Positions 15,364 through 25,500 of a stretch of DNA of 64,000 nt are shown one piece after another. Source of the DNA: JACCXG01 sp963750935 (GTDB lineage Bacteria; Acidobacteriota; Vicinamibacteria; Vicinamibacterales; 2-12-FULL-66-21); the NCBI GenBank assembly GCA_963750935.1, contig CAVVSR010000014.1, positions 310,001 to 374,000 of the forward strand, written 5' to 3'. How positions within the stretch are numbered: the first letter of the stretch is position 1; every line of letters begins with the position of its first letter. The translations under genes and the position numbers were made by a program. Under the pieces are notes generated by a model. The model saw only the letters and a list, made by a program, of their open reading frames with translations. It did no database searches and had not been told where the DNA came from.

Positions 15364-18048
15364 CTACTTCCTCGGCACCAGCTTGTTCAGCTCGTCGAAC
15401 CAGTTCTGCACGACGAGGATGGTTGGCGTGGACGACTGGTCCGGCACGGCGACCTTGATCATGAGGAACCGGCCGTCTTTGGAGACGTCGTAGGTTCGTC
15501 CGAAGGCCTCTCCGTAGCCGAAGTAATACCGATCGGCGCCGAACAGCTTGGTTGGCGTGGTACCAGTCCAGCCTGCCCCGCCAGGGATCGCCACCCGCAT
15601 GACCGCGCCCGTGAGATCGCGGTAGAACAGCTCGCGGCCGTCGGGACCCCAGAGCGGTTGAAAACCGCCGCCAGCCGAGACCTGCCAGCGCCCGTCGTTC
15701 ACGTTGGCAAACGGGCGGACCCAGATCTCGGCTCGCCCGGAATCATTGGATTGGTACGCCAGCCACCGGCCGTCCGGCGATACTTCGGCGTTCTGCTCGC
15801 TGAAGGTCGTGTGCAGGACTGGTTCGATGCGATGGTCCGGTCCGAGTGCCAGACGGCTGATATCGAAGGCTTGCGGCTCGCCGTCCCGAAAGATCACCCA
15901 GGAGCCATACACGCTGCTGGGCGCCTTGTCGACGTTGGTCGTATTGCGAGTCAGCTGCTCCACGGCCCCGGTACCGTCACGGGCCTGCGAGAACATGTTC
16001 CGGAGCTCGGTGCGCGCCGACGAGAAGATCACGCGCCGGCCGTCCGCCGTCCACACGGGAAACCGGTCAGGACTCGGGTCGAGCGTGAGGCGTGTCAGCT
16101 CGCGGCGCGCAAATTCCCAGATCCAGATGTCGCGCTCCTGATCCCGCACGTCGATCGCCACCCGCGTGCCATCGGGCGAGATCCTCAGGTACTGATACGT
16201 GCGGGGCGGGGCGGGAATCGGTTCCTCACGGCCAGCGCGATCGACCCAGACCAGCGCCCTGGCCGGTTCCTGCAGGCCCCCTGGCACGTAGACGAGGGTG
16301 CCGTCCGACGACACGTCGAAGTCGGCGGCGCCGGCCGGCGTCGTGAGCAGCTGCGGCACCACCGGAACCGGCGTGCCGAGGACCTCGAGCCGTTCGAGAT
16401 CGAAGGGGACCGCGCGAAGCGACCCGGCGGCGGCGTAGACCAGGTGGCCGCTCGCCAGGTAGCGCGGCGCACTTCCGCCGCGGAGGAGTACTTTCTGCTC
16501 GCGGGACTTCAGATCGAACACGGCGATCGCCGCATTGTCGATGCTGCCCTTGGCGATGATGGTGAACAGCACCGCCTGACCTCCCGGCAGAAACGATGGC
16601 CACGCATGATCGGTCTCGCCGCGCTCGCGGTCGGGCCGCGTCAGCTCTGTCGGCGCTCCACCGTCTTCGGAGATCTGTTCCAGGCCGGTCGCGGAGCCCT
16701 CGGTCGCAAAGATGATGGTGCCGTCCTCCCCCCACGTCGCCCCGAGCAGCGACCGCGCGCCGAGATTCAGGAGATTCTGGACGGCGCCGCCGTTGACCGC
16801 GGCCTTGCGCAGCACGAACTCTCCGACGAATCCGACCCACTGACCGTCGGGCTTGATGAAGATGCTGCTTGGAAAGTCGGCGCCCGGCAGCGGCACCGAA
16901 TCGGGCTGGTCCAGCGCGCGGACGAACAGCTGCCTGCCGTTGTTCCCCACGTAGACGACATGCGAGCCATCCGGAGCGATCACGATGTCCCGGCCGGCGA
17001 CCGCGAGGGCCGACGGCCCGGCCGCCGGGATCGCGAGGCGGGCGACGCGGCGTGCGGCCGGGCGCGTCTGGAGCCAGACCGCCGCGGCGCCGCCGGCAGC
17101 CGCCAGGACCATCGCCGCGAGCATCACGACGCTGCCGCCGCGTCGCCGGGCCGGGGCGGTCGCGATCGAGGCGCTCGTCGCGGGTCCGGCCGCCTGTAGC
17201 TCGTTCAGGAGGAACGTCGCCGTCGAGATGTCCGCAATCCGGCGCTGACGATCCTTCTCGAGGCACCGCTGGACGAGCAGCCGCACCGAAGACGGCGCTG
17301 CGTGCGGCAGCAGGCTCCAGTCAGGGTCGCTCCCGAGCACCGCCGCAATCGTGTCGGACACGTTGTCCTTCACGAACGCGGCCTTCCCGGTCAGCATCTC
17401 GAACAGCACACAGCCGAACGCCCAGATGTCCGCGCGCTTGTCGACGGGCCGGCCGCGCGCCTGCTCCGGGCTCATGTACGCCGCGGTGCCGAGGATGACG
17501 CCCGACCCGGTCATCGCCGCGGCGGTGATGGTCGGCGAGACAGACGCGACCGGTGTGCCGCCGAGCGGCTCCATCGCCTTCGCCAGGCCGAAGTCGAGCA
17601 CCTTCACGGCTCCGTCCGGGCGAAGCTTGATGTTGGCTGGCTTCAGATCGCGATGAACGATGCCCTGCTCGTGCGCGGACGCGAGCGCTTCGGCGATCTG
17701 CTTCGCAACCGCGAGCGCCTCGTCGAGGGGAAGGGGGCCGTCCGCGAGCCGCTGCGACAGGTCGTCACCCTCGACCAGCTCCATCACGAGCGCCGTGACA
17801 CCGCTGCCGTCCTCGAGCCCGTGGATGGCGGCGATGTGCGGATGATTCAGCGAGGCCAGGACTTCCGCCTCGCGTTGAAAGCGCGCGAGCCGTTCGCGAT
17901 CGGCCGCGACCGACGGCGGCAGCGTCTTGATGGCGACCTGGCGTTTCAGCCTGGTGTCGGTCGCCCGATAGACCTGCCCCATGCCACCCTCGCCGATCTG
18001 CGCGGTGATCTCGTAGACGCCGAGGCGTGTGCCGGGGCTGAGGGACAG
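15364..18048 (-). CDS. Serine/threonine protein kinase with C-terminal beta-propeller sensor
   Basis: About 894 residues. Kinase domain: P-loop 'IGEGGMGQV' near residue 18, Lys in 'VAIKTLPP', Glu in 'REAEVLASLNH', catalytic loop 'HRDLKPANIKL', 'DFGLAKA', and 'YMSPEQARG'; all catalytic residues are present. One TM segment near residue 310 is followed by about 560 residues of PD40/TolB-type propeller ('VSPDGRWLAYQS', 'ISPDGTRVAID'). The P-loop lies upstream of the first ATG (17982), so the start must be earlier. In frame, the only nearby candidate is CTG at 18048 (reading LSLSPGTRLGVYEI), just below a TATAAT box. Cytoplasmic kinase and extracytoplasmic propeller imply ligand- or stress-gated phosphorylation. 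It follows the channel gene by 63 bases. Confidence 0.9.
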   Translation of the reverse strand: MSLSPGTRLGVYEITAQIGEGGMGQVYRATDTRLKRQVAIKTLPPSVAADRERLARFQREAEVLASLNHPHIAAIHGLEDGSGVTALVMELVEGDDLSQRLADGPLPLDEALAVAKQIAEALASAHEQGIVHRDLKPANIKLRPDGAVKVLDFGLAKAMEPLGGTPVASVSPTITAAAMTGSGVILGTAAYMSPEQARGRPVDKRADIWAFGCVLFEMLTGKAAFVKDNVSDTIAAVLGSDPDWSLLPHAAPSSVRLLVQRCLEKDRQRRIADISTATFLLNELQAAGPATSASIATAPARRRGGSVVMLAAMVLAAAGGAAAVWLQTRPAARRVARLAIPAAGPSALAVAGRDIVIAPDGSHVVYVGNNGRQLFVRALDQPDSVPLPGADFPSSIFIKPDGQWVGFVGEFVLRKAAVNGGAVQNLLNLGARSLLGATWGEDGTIIFATEGSATGLEQISEDGGAPTELTRPDRERGETDHAWPSFLPGGQAVLFTIIAKGSIDNAAIAVFDLKSREQKVLLRGGSAPRYLASGHLVYAAAGSLRAVPFDLERLEVLGTPVPVVPQLLTTPAGAADFDVSSDGTLVYVPGGLQEPARALVWVDRAGREEPIPAPPRTYQYLRISPDGTRVAIDVRDQERDIWIWEFARRELTRLTLDPSPDRFPVWTADGRRVIFSSARTELRNMFSQARDGTGAVEQLTRNTTNVDKAPSSVYGSWVIFRDGEPQAFDISRLALGPDHRIEPVLHTTFSEQNAEVSPDGRWLAYQSNDSGRAEIWVRPFANVNDGRWQVSAGGGFQPLWGPDGRELFYRDLTGAVMRVAIPGGAGWTGTTPTKLFGADRYYFGYGEAFGRTYDVSKDGRFLMIKVAVPDQSSTPTILVVQNWFDELNKLVPRK

Positions 18049-18057
18049 GTGCCCTGG

Positions 18058-18063
18058 ATTATA
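18058..18063 (-). promoter_or_regulatory. TATAAT box directly before the kinase start
   Basis: Minus-strand TATAAT ends nine bases before the proposed CTG start at 18048. Transcription would begin only two or three bases before that codon, giving a nearly leaderless mRNA. No ribosome-binding site separates them. Confidence 0.5.
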
Positions 18064-18111
18064 TCGGCGGAACCGCGATTGGAACGCCTGGCGGAAGGAG
18101 CGGGACCCAAC

Positions 18112-19560
18112 CTAGTCAACTCGGTGCTGCCGGAGCACCGAGCGGGCGGAGTGGAGCGCCTTGCGGTGGACCTCGAGGGTGTGCCCCGTTTCGCTCGCCA
18201 GCCGCGGGCTCGCTTCGAACGCGTGCCGGACGACGTCCGGCGCGATGACGACCACCGCGGTGTCCTCGAGCGCGACCGCCCGCATCGTCGCGGCCTGGTG
18301 GCCGTGCATGCCGGTCTCTCCGCAGAACTCGCCGGCCTGAATGGTCGCGATTTCGCTCACCTGACGATCCCTGACAATCTGCAGCGAGACGGTCCCCGAC
18401 ACCACGAAATACACGCCGCCGAGGTGATCGCCCTCGTCGAAGAGTCGTTCCCCCGCGCCAAAAGTCAGGGACCGGATCCGCGCCCGATCGTCGGGCGGGA
18501 TCTCGGGAAGGCGCGGGAACTGGGTGAGCAGATCCGCCGCGTCGCCGTCCGGGGCCGTGAAGGGGCGGTCCTGTTGATGCTGCAAGGCGACGTGCACCGG
18601 ATAAGGCATCGTGAAACCGTGCCGCTTCGCCATGTACCAAATCCGGGTGACCAGTTCGTTCTTGACCGGCCATCGGTCGCGCTCCGCGGTCTGGTAGATG
18701 AGGCGGTACTTGATGCTCGAATCACCGTAGCCGAGGGTCGCCGCAATCGGCGCCGGCTTCTCGAGCACGCCGTCGGTCTCGCGCATCAGGTCCGTCAGCG
18801 CCTGACGCACCTGGTACGGCGGATCCTGGTAGCTGAACGCGACGTCCACCATCTCCATGCGCTGAGGTTTGGGCCGTGAGAAGTTGACGATCGTCTCCTT
18901 GTTCAGGGTCGAGTTGGGGACGACCATGATCGAGCCGCCGATCGCTTCGATGTGCGCGGATCGCCAGTTGACCTCCCTCACCTCTCCCGCGACGCTGCCG
19001 ACTTCGATGGTCTCGCCGACCTCGAACGGCCGCTCCATCAGCAGCATCAGACCCGAAAACAGGTTGCCGAGCGGCTCCTGCAGCGCCAGCCCGACGACGA
19101 TCGACGTGACGCCGAGTGCTGCGAGCGCGTTCTCGATTTCCCGCCCCCAGACGATGGAGTAGACCAGGGCCAGACCGATCGCGACCAGCACCAGGCGGAT
19201 CAGATCGCGCAGCAGCCTGGGCACCTTGCGCTGCCAGCTTCCAGGTTGCGCCGATTCGAACACCACGTTGTTGACGACGCCGATGATGGCGATGATCACG
19301 CCGGCGAGGCACAGCGATTCGGTCATCCGCACGGCGAAGCCGGTCGGCGGCATCAGCGCGACCCACCGCAGGAACAGCACCACGGCGACAAGCGGCACCA
19401 CCCAGGTGCGGACGAATCGAACGGACGCCGCAACCGGCCGGCCTGCCCGCGCCAGCGAGAACGCCCACTCGCTGAGCATGACGAGCAGCGCCGGAAACGC
19501 GATGACGAGGCCGAGCGCGACCCGCCACTGCTCCCGCACGAGATCGAGCAGGTCGCTCAT
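18112..19560 (-). CDS. MscS-family channel with C-terminal cyclic-nucleotide-binding-like domain
   Basis: 482 residues: four TM helices in the first 170 residues, the last being the pore-lining MscS helix with 'LGVTSIVVGLALQEPLGNLF'. The MscS beta domain follows ('VGETIEVGSVAGEV', 'VVPNSTL'), then a C-terminal cNMP-binding fold from about residue 350. This is the bCNG (cyclic-nucleotide-gated MscS) architecture. The phosphate-binding cassette reads 'GEFCGETGMHGHQAATMRA': the Arg that contacts the cyclic phosphate is Gln422. Its start overlaps the stop of the cyclase-like gene (ATGA), so the two are coupled. It likely forms an inner-membrane channel; nucleotide gating is doubtful given the substitution. 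Confidence 0.88.
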   Translation of the reverse strand: MSDLLDLVREQWRVALGLVIAFPALLVMLSEWAFSLARAGRPVAASVRFVRTWVVPLVAVVLFLRWVALMPPTGFAVRMTESLCLAGVIIAIIGVVNNVVFESAQPGSWQRKVPRLLRDLIRLVLVAIGLALVYSIVWGREIENALAALGVTSIVVGLALQEPLGNLFSGLMLLMERPFEVGETIEVGSVAGEVREVNWRSAHIEAIGGSIMVVPNSTLNKETIVNFSRPKPQRMEMVDVAFSYQDPPYQVRQALTDLMRETDGVLEKPAPIAATLGYGDSSIKYRLIYQTAERDRWPVKNELVTRIWYMAKRHGFTMPYPVHVALQHQQDRPFTAPDGDAADLLTQFPRLPEIPPDDRARIRSLTFGAGERLFDEGDHLGGVYFVVSGTVSLQIVRDRQVSEIATIQAGEFCGETGMHGHQAATMRAVALEDTAVVVIAPDVVRHAFEASPRLASETGHTLEVHRKALHSARSVLRQHRVD

Positions 19561-21674
19561 GCGATCGCCTCGTCGAGAACCGAGAACAGCTCGACCGAGC
19601 CCATGCCGCGCACGTCCGCGCGGGTGGCAGCGCCAAAACCCACCAGCTCGTGGACGCGCTCGTAGACGGGCCGCGTGACGAGGATCGACGTTCTGCCGTC
19701 GGACTCGATCCCTTTGGCCACTTTCACCGTGTCGCCCCACAGGTCGTAGATGAACTTCCGCCGGCCGACCAGCCCGCCGATCACCGGTCCGGTGTTGATG
19801 CCGATCTCCGCCGCGAGTCGGACGCCGCGCTCCGCGTTGAAGCGCCGGACGATGCGCACGACCTCGCGGGCGAAGGCGACCATGCGGGCCGTGTGGTCGG
19901 GACGCTCCACCGACAGTCCCGAGACGGCGAGATACGACGAGCCGATGGTGCGAACCTTTTCGACTCCCTGCTGCTCGGCGGCCTCGTCGCAGGCGGCGAC
20001 GACATCGCTGAGCAGGGCCATCGATGCGTCTTCCCCCAGCTCCGGCGAAAGCGACTCGAAGCCCACGAGGTTGATGAACGCCACCGTGACGTCGGCGAAC
20101 GACTGCCGCGCTTCGGCATTCCCCTCGCGTACGTGCGCGGCGCCCGACGCAGGCAGGAGACTCACCAGCAGGCGCTCGTTCTCGAGCACCTGTCGATCCA
20201 GCTCGTACCGGTTGGTGCGCACGCTTTCCACCATCTCGTTGAACGCCTCACCCAGTTCGCGGTACTCGTCGGTGGCGGTGACGTCGACCCTGACGTCGAG
20301 GGCGCCCTGGCTCACCTGTTTGGCGGCCCTGACCAACGCCGTGATCGGGCGCGTCAGCATCTGCGCCAGCAGCAGCGCCATGACCGTGGCCAGCAGCGCG
20401 AGGCCGACGCCCCAGGTGAGCACGCGCCTGGCGTAGTCACCGAGCGGCGCCATCGCCTCGGCCTCGTCGATTTTCGCGATCACGCCCCACCGCAACGAGT
20501 CCAGGTCGACCGGGCCGTACGCCATCAAGGCCGGGATGTCACGATAGCCGCTGATCGCCTTCAGGCCCGTCTCGCCCCGAAGCGCCGCCCTGGCGGCCTC
20601 GTCCTCCACGGGCACCACCAGGATGGTGGTGCCGAGCTTGTCGATAATGTCGACCGTGCGTGTCGTGAGGCTCGATCGCCGCAGCGTCGCGAGGAACGCC
20701 GCGCGGTCCTCGATCAGGAACCGGGAATCGTTCCGCATCGTCCGATCGGGGCCGACCAGGTAGACCTCGCCGGTCTTCCCAAGGCCGTCCGCCTGCCATT
20801 GCCGATTGCCCGACAGCGCGTTGCTGATCGGCTCGATGGGCAGCCTGAGCAGCATGATCGCCGCCATCCGCGGACCGTCGAAGACCGGCGTGGCGACAAA
20901 GGCCTTCGGATCGCCGAGGGCCGGGTAGTAGGCCTCGAAATCGGCCACCTTGTAGTCGTTCTCGTTCTGCGAATGACGCAGGCCCTGCACGAGCCTCGAC
21001 ATCTTGCTGGCCGCATAGGGACCGTCGATCAGATTGGTGCCCAGAACGGAGCTCTGTTCGAGGCTGAAGAACACGTCGAGCGTCTCGGGATCGACCAGGG
21101 TCAGGTTCCCCTGATCGAGCAGACGGACGATCCCGTGCAGGTTCGCCGACGCGCGGGCCGCGGCCTCGCCGTAGCGGCTCTTGTCCGTGGCCGAGAGATT
21201 GGGTCGTGTCTGGCCGTACGGTTTGGGTCCTGTCGCGACGTAGTGATAGTGCAGGTACCACCCCGTCGGCGTCGTCGGCAGCAGGCTGTCCTCGGGCGGC
21301 TCGATCGCCGCGCGCTTGGTCAGCGCCGGCCGGAACTCCTCCCGGTAGAAGCGCCTCACCTCCGCCTGCATCTCCGGGGTGACGGGCTCCGCGGCGAGCT
21401 GCCGGTAGGCCGGCAGCAGTTCCCGGGCCGCGTCGGTCAGGGCCTCGGATGCCGACAGGCTGAGGGCCTCGTTGCGCGCCGAGCGGAGGATGTTGTGGAC
21501 CAGCGCGGATTTCGATCGCTGCAGGCCCATGAGCTCGCGCTCGGCGGCCGCGCGGAGGCTGTCGCGGGCGCTGGCGTAGCCGATCCAGGCCATGACGCCG
21601 ATCGCGGTCATCGTCAGCGTGATGAAGGCCAGAATCAGCTTCGACTGAACGCTCAGAGAGCGAGAGTGTGGCAT
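19557..21674 (-). CDS. Cache-HAMP receptor with degenerate class III cyclase domain
   Basis: 705 residues: TM1 (about 12-35), a large extracytoplasmic Cache-like sensor (about 40-410), TM2, a HAMP linker, and a class III nucleotidyl cyclase homology domain from residue 530. Catalytic positions are lost. The first metal Asp is Asn535 in 'VAFINLVGF'; the second, exactly 44 residues on, is Ser579 in 'TIGSSYLAV'. The transition-state Asn and Arg are Lys and Gly in 'YDLWGDTVKVAKG'. Only the purine-contacting Asp ('YD') remains. A pseudocyclase acting as a relay to the channel it overlaps is the simplest reading. The start is placed at ATG 21674; ATG 21710 is the alternative. Confidence 0.85.
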   Translation of the reverse strand: MPHSRSLSVQSKLILAFITLTMTAIGVMAWIGYASARDSLRAAAERELMGLQRSKSALVHNILRSARNEALSLSASEALTDAARELLPAYRQLAAEPVTPEMQAEVRRFYREEFRPALTKRAAIEPPEDSLLPTTPTGWYLHYHYVATGPKPYGQTRPNLSATDKSRYGEAAARASANLHGIVRLLDQGNLTLVDPETLDVFFSLEQSSVLGTNLIDGPYAASKMSRLVQGLRHSQNENDYKVADFEAYYPALGDPKAFVATPVFDGPRMAAIMLLRLPIEPISNALSGNRQWQADGLGKTGEVYLVGPDRTMRNDSRFLIEDRAAFLATLRRSSLTTRTVDIIDKLGTTILVVPVEDEAARAALRGETGLKAISGYRDIPALMAYGPVDLDSLRWGVIAKIDEAEAMAPLGDYARRVLTWGVGLALLATVMALLLAQMLTRPITALVRAAKQVSQGALDVRVDVTATDEYRELGEAFNEMVESVRTNRYELDRQVLENERLLVSLLPASGAAHVREGNAEARQSFADVTVAFINLVGFESLSPELGEDASMALLSDVVAACDEAAEQQGVEKVRTIGSSYLAVSGLSVERPDHTARMVAFAREVVRIVRRFNAERGVRLAAEIGINTGPVIGGLVGRRKFIYDLWGDTVKVAKGIESDGRTSILVTRPVYERVHELVGFGAATRADVRGMGSVELFSVLDEAIA

Positions 21675-21879
21675 GTGGACGGGCCGGTGCCCGTCGTCAC
21701 TGAGGCACACCGCGTACCGGCGGGCCGTCGATCGTCAGGTGAGGCTAAGCCGTTGCCGCTGTTCGACTAGCGACTGCCGGCGTTCCGGGACGGAACCCGC
21801 GCTCACAGGATTCCGTGAGCGCGGCCGCCGACATACCGTTAGGGGGGCGACTGGGGCGCGGCGGGTCAGGCCCGGGTCT

Positions 21880-22332
21880 TTACCCCTGAGGTTTGTTGTA
21901 GAGCACGAGCCCGGCGCCGATCGCGGTGATCAGGAAGCCGACGTACAACATCGGGCTCGGCGCGGTTTTCGGCGGATGGGTGGCCATCGTGTAGAGGACG
22001 TTGACCAGCGGCGCGCCGCCAAAGACCAGCGGCATGACGTAGGTCGGCGTCCCGCCGGTCCGGAACGAGAAGATGATGCAGACGGCGCCGAGCGCCCCGA
22101 GGGTGCCGGCCACGGTCGCGAACGTGGTGCCGCTGCTGTTGAACCCGCGCAGCCCCTGGCCCTGGGCCGCGAGCACGATGATCGGCACCACCACGCCGAC
22201 CAGGAAGTAGGCGACGCCGACACACAACAGCGCCCGCATCGGGTTCCCCAGCTTCACCTGCCCCTGATGCAGCATCGCGCCATAGACGCCCCACGACATC
22301 ACCGCACCAGCCACGAACGCTAACCAGGTCAT
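21880..22332 (-). CDS. Polytopic membrane protein, 150 aa, unknown function
   Basis: 150 residues with four or five hydrophobic segments covering most of the chain ('LAFVAGAVMSWGVYGAML', 'LCVGVAYFLVGVVVPIIV', 'GALGAVCIIFSF', 'VGFLITAIGAGLVLY'). GGGAGG lies six bases before ATG 22332. It looks like half of a DMT-type or sugar-transport-like membrane protein, but I do not recognise a defined family. It is transcribed on the minus strand after the TonB receptor gene, separated by a large composite repeat. Confidence 0.7.
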   Translation of the reverse strand: MTWLAFVAGAVMSWGVYGAMLHQGQVKLGNPMRALLCVGVAYFLVGVVVPIIVLAAQGQGLRGFNSSGTTFATVAGTLGALGAVCIIFSFRTGGTPTYVMPLVFGGAPLVNVLYTMATHPPKTAPSPMLYVGFLITAIGAGLVLYNKPQG

Positions 22333-22356
22333 CAAAGCCTCCCAAATACTGCAGTC

Positions 22357-22513
22357 AACTCCCAACTCCCAACGCCCACTCACTCCCAACTCCCAAACGG
22401 CGCCGTTCGCAGCCGCGGGGTGAAAGGCGTGCGAACCAGCTGATCCCCGCGTCTTCCACCCAGATGTCCGAGCGGCTCCCCTTGGGAGTTGGAAGTTGGG
22501 AGTTGGGAGTTAG
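22357..22513. repeat. Composite palindromic element with AACTCCC heptamer arms
   Basis: Left arm 22357-22397 (aactccc, aactccc, aacgccc, then cactccc, aactccc) and right arm 22478-22512 (gggagtt units) are inverted. Between them, 22450-22466 carries CGTCTTCCACCCAGATG, nearly identical to the core at 31175-31191. An inner stem CGCGGGG/CCCCGCG is also present. The right arm holds the stop codon of the TonB receptor. Confidence 0.8.
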
Positions 22514-25500
22514 AACGTCACTCTCACCCCAACTTGCCCCTGCCGTGCCGACGTCACCGTGTTGCTGATGCGGCCGAACGTGGCGAGCACCGGCTCGCCG
22601 TCGCGGGCGCCGGCGAACGCGCGCAGCTCGGGCACGCCGAAGTTGGCGCGGTTGAGCACGTTGAACATCTCGACGCGGAACTCGATGCGGGCGCCGCCCT
22701 GCGTGAGCGCTGCCGTCTTGATCAGCGAGAGATCGAGGGTGCGCAGGTTGGGGCCGGTGAAATCGCCGCGGCCGGTGTTGCCGAAGGTGCCGGCGGGCTG
22801 AAGCGCGAACGCGGCCGGATCGAACCACTGCTCCGGCCGGCCGAGGACTGCGTTCTCGGGCCCGTAGCCGGGGGCGTAATCGGGCCGATCCTGTCCGATG
22901 CCGGGGCCGCGCGACGGGTTCCACTGCGACCGCGACCGGTTGGTCGTCACGAACACCGTCAACGGATTGCCGCTCCTCATCGTCCAGATGCCGGACACGT
23001 TCCAGTTGCCGAGCACGGCGCGGGTGAGCCCGGTCATGCTGTTGGTGCCGGGCAGCGCCCACGTGAAGTTCAGCACCCAGTTGTGCCGGATGTCGAAGTC
23101 GGACGGTCCCCGGTTGTAGTCGGGGATGAACTCGGGGAGCGCCGACGTCGTGCCGTTGGTGGCGTCCGAGAAGAACGTCGAGGCCTGGGTGGTGTCCTCG
23201 CTCTTCGAGAACGTGTACGACGACTGCGCCGACAGGCCGCCGCTCCAGCGGCGCCGCACCTCGAAAATCAGCGCGTTGTACCAGGACTCGCCGTCGCTGC
23301 TCTTCAGCTCGATGGTCGAGAACGCGGTGTTGATGCGGGGCGTGCCGGCCGCGATGAAGGGCCGGCCGTCGGCGGTGGTGCCGGTCGGCTGCGCCAGGTT
23401 GACGTCGCCGCTGCGGAGCAGGTGCTGGCCGCGCGACCCCGCATAGCCGACGGTGACCGCGGTGCTTCCCCAGATTTCGCGCTGCAGGTTGACGTTGTAG
23501 ACGTGGACGCGCGGGTTGTCGAGCTCGAACTGCACCGGACGCATCGAGATCGCCGTCGCCCGATCGAACGGCGGGTTCGGAAACGTCGGATTGACGATGA
23601 CCGGCCGCGGCGTGAAGGGCGGATTGGTCACCGTGACAATCAGGTTCTGGTGATTGTTGGTGTTGAAGTAGAGGCCGTAGCCGCCGCGGAGCGCGGTGCG
23701 GCCGTCGCCGAACACGTCCCACGCCGCGCCGAAGCGCGGCGAAATGTTCGTGGCGGTGGGATTCCGATACAGCGGTCCGACCACCGGCTGCGAGGCGGTG
23801 AGGTCGGGCAGGGCGGAATCGCGCCCGTATTTCTCTTCCGGCAGCGTCGAGTACTCGTAGCGCACGCCGGCGTTCAGCGTCAGCCGCGGCGTCAGCTGGA
23901 AGTCGTCCTGCAGCGTAGACGCCGAACAGCGTGAATCGCCAGTAGCGATCGAACTGCGCCTCCGGCGTCAGCCCGACGAAGCTGGCCGGGCGGTTGGTCA
24001 GGAACGCACTCAGATCGGCGAACGTGAAGATGCCGAGGCTGAAGGTCGGGTTGACCATGTTGTCCTGATAGTGCTCGGCCAGGCCGCCGGCCTTGATCAC
24101 GTGACGGCCGCGGGTGTGCACCACGTCGCTCTGGGCGCTGAACACGTTCTGCGTCAGCCGCAGGTTGCCGGAGCTCTGCGGACCGAAGCGGCGCAGGCCG
24201 CCGATGTCGATGTCCCCCATGCTGTCGCGCGTGGCGATGAACGTCGGCAGCGGGGTGGACGTGTTGGCCTGCACGTTCTGGCCGATGGCTGGTGCGGCTG
24301 TAGCCGATCCGCGACGTGCTCAGCGTCCTCGCCGAGAACACGCGCCGGTATTCGGCGGTGAAGAACTGATTCCTCGAGATGAAGTTGCGGGGAAACTGCG
24401 GGTAGTCGGTGGGCAGGAACTGGTCGGTGTCGTCGAGCGTGTAGCGCGCGAAGAACTGGTTGCCCGATCCGAGGTTGTAGTCGAGGCGGCCCTGCGCGAA
24501 GTGCTCGTCGAGCCGCTGATCGAACGGGAAGTTGAAGGTCGCGAGCCCCTGTCCGAGCGCCGGTCCGTTGGCGCGCGGATACTCGGCCAGGTACGGCGCC
24601 ACCGCCGCGTTGATGGCGACCTGGCCGCTCGGCAGGATGCCGAGCCGCGCGTTGTCGTCCGGCACGACCGTGCTGACCGTCCTGCCGAGGCGTTCGATCA
24701 GCGCTTCGTAGCCGAGGAAGAAGAACGTCCGGTCCTTCGCGATCGGTCCGCCAATCGTCGCCCCGAACTGGTTGCGATAGAAGTCCGGCTGCTCGCCGGC
24801 ATCGAAGTAGTTGCGGGCGTCGAGGGCGTCGTTGCGGTGGAACATGTACGCGCTGCCGTCGACGGTGTTGGCGCCGGACTTGGTCAGCACGTTGATCTGC
24901 CCGCCGGAGTTGCGGCCGAACTCGGCGCCGTAGGCGTTCGCCTCGACCCGGAACTCGCGGATGGTCTCGGTGCCGAGCGACGTGCCGGCGGCGCTGCCCG
25001 CCGGGCCGTTCGTGAAGTCGTTCTGGATCGTGCCGTCGAGCAGGTAGACGTTCGATCGCGGATCCTGCCCGTTGACGCTCATGCCCAGGCCGTGCGCGAC
25101 GACCGATCCGCCGTCGCGATGCGGATAGGCCAGCACGCCCGGCTGCAGCAGCGCGAGGTCGATGTAGTTGCGGCCGTTGAGCGGCAGCCGCTCGATCGCA
25201 TCCGATCCCACCAGGTAGCTCAGCTCCCCGCTCGACGTGTTGATGACCGGTGTCTGTCCCGTGACGGTCACTTCCTCGCTGAGGCCGCCGACTTCCAGCG
25301 TGATGTTGAGGACCAGCGCCTGCGCGACGGTGAGCCCGATCTCGCGGCGCACGTGCGGCTTGAACCCCGACAGCTCCGCGCGCAGCTCGTAGGTGCCGGG
25401 CGGCAGCCCCGGGATGACGTAGCGCCCTTCCGCGCCGGTCACCACCGTTCTTTGCAGCGCCGTCCCGACGTTGCGCGCCGTGACGGTGACGCCGGGCAGC

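Noticed and set aside
19557..21674. Annotating the receptor as an active adenylate cyclase
   Set aside because: Both metal-binding Asp positions and the catalytic Asn/Arg are substituted, so the activity claim is not supported.
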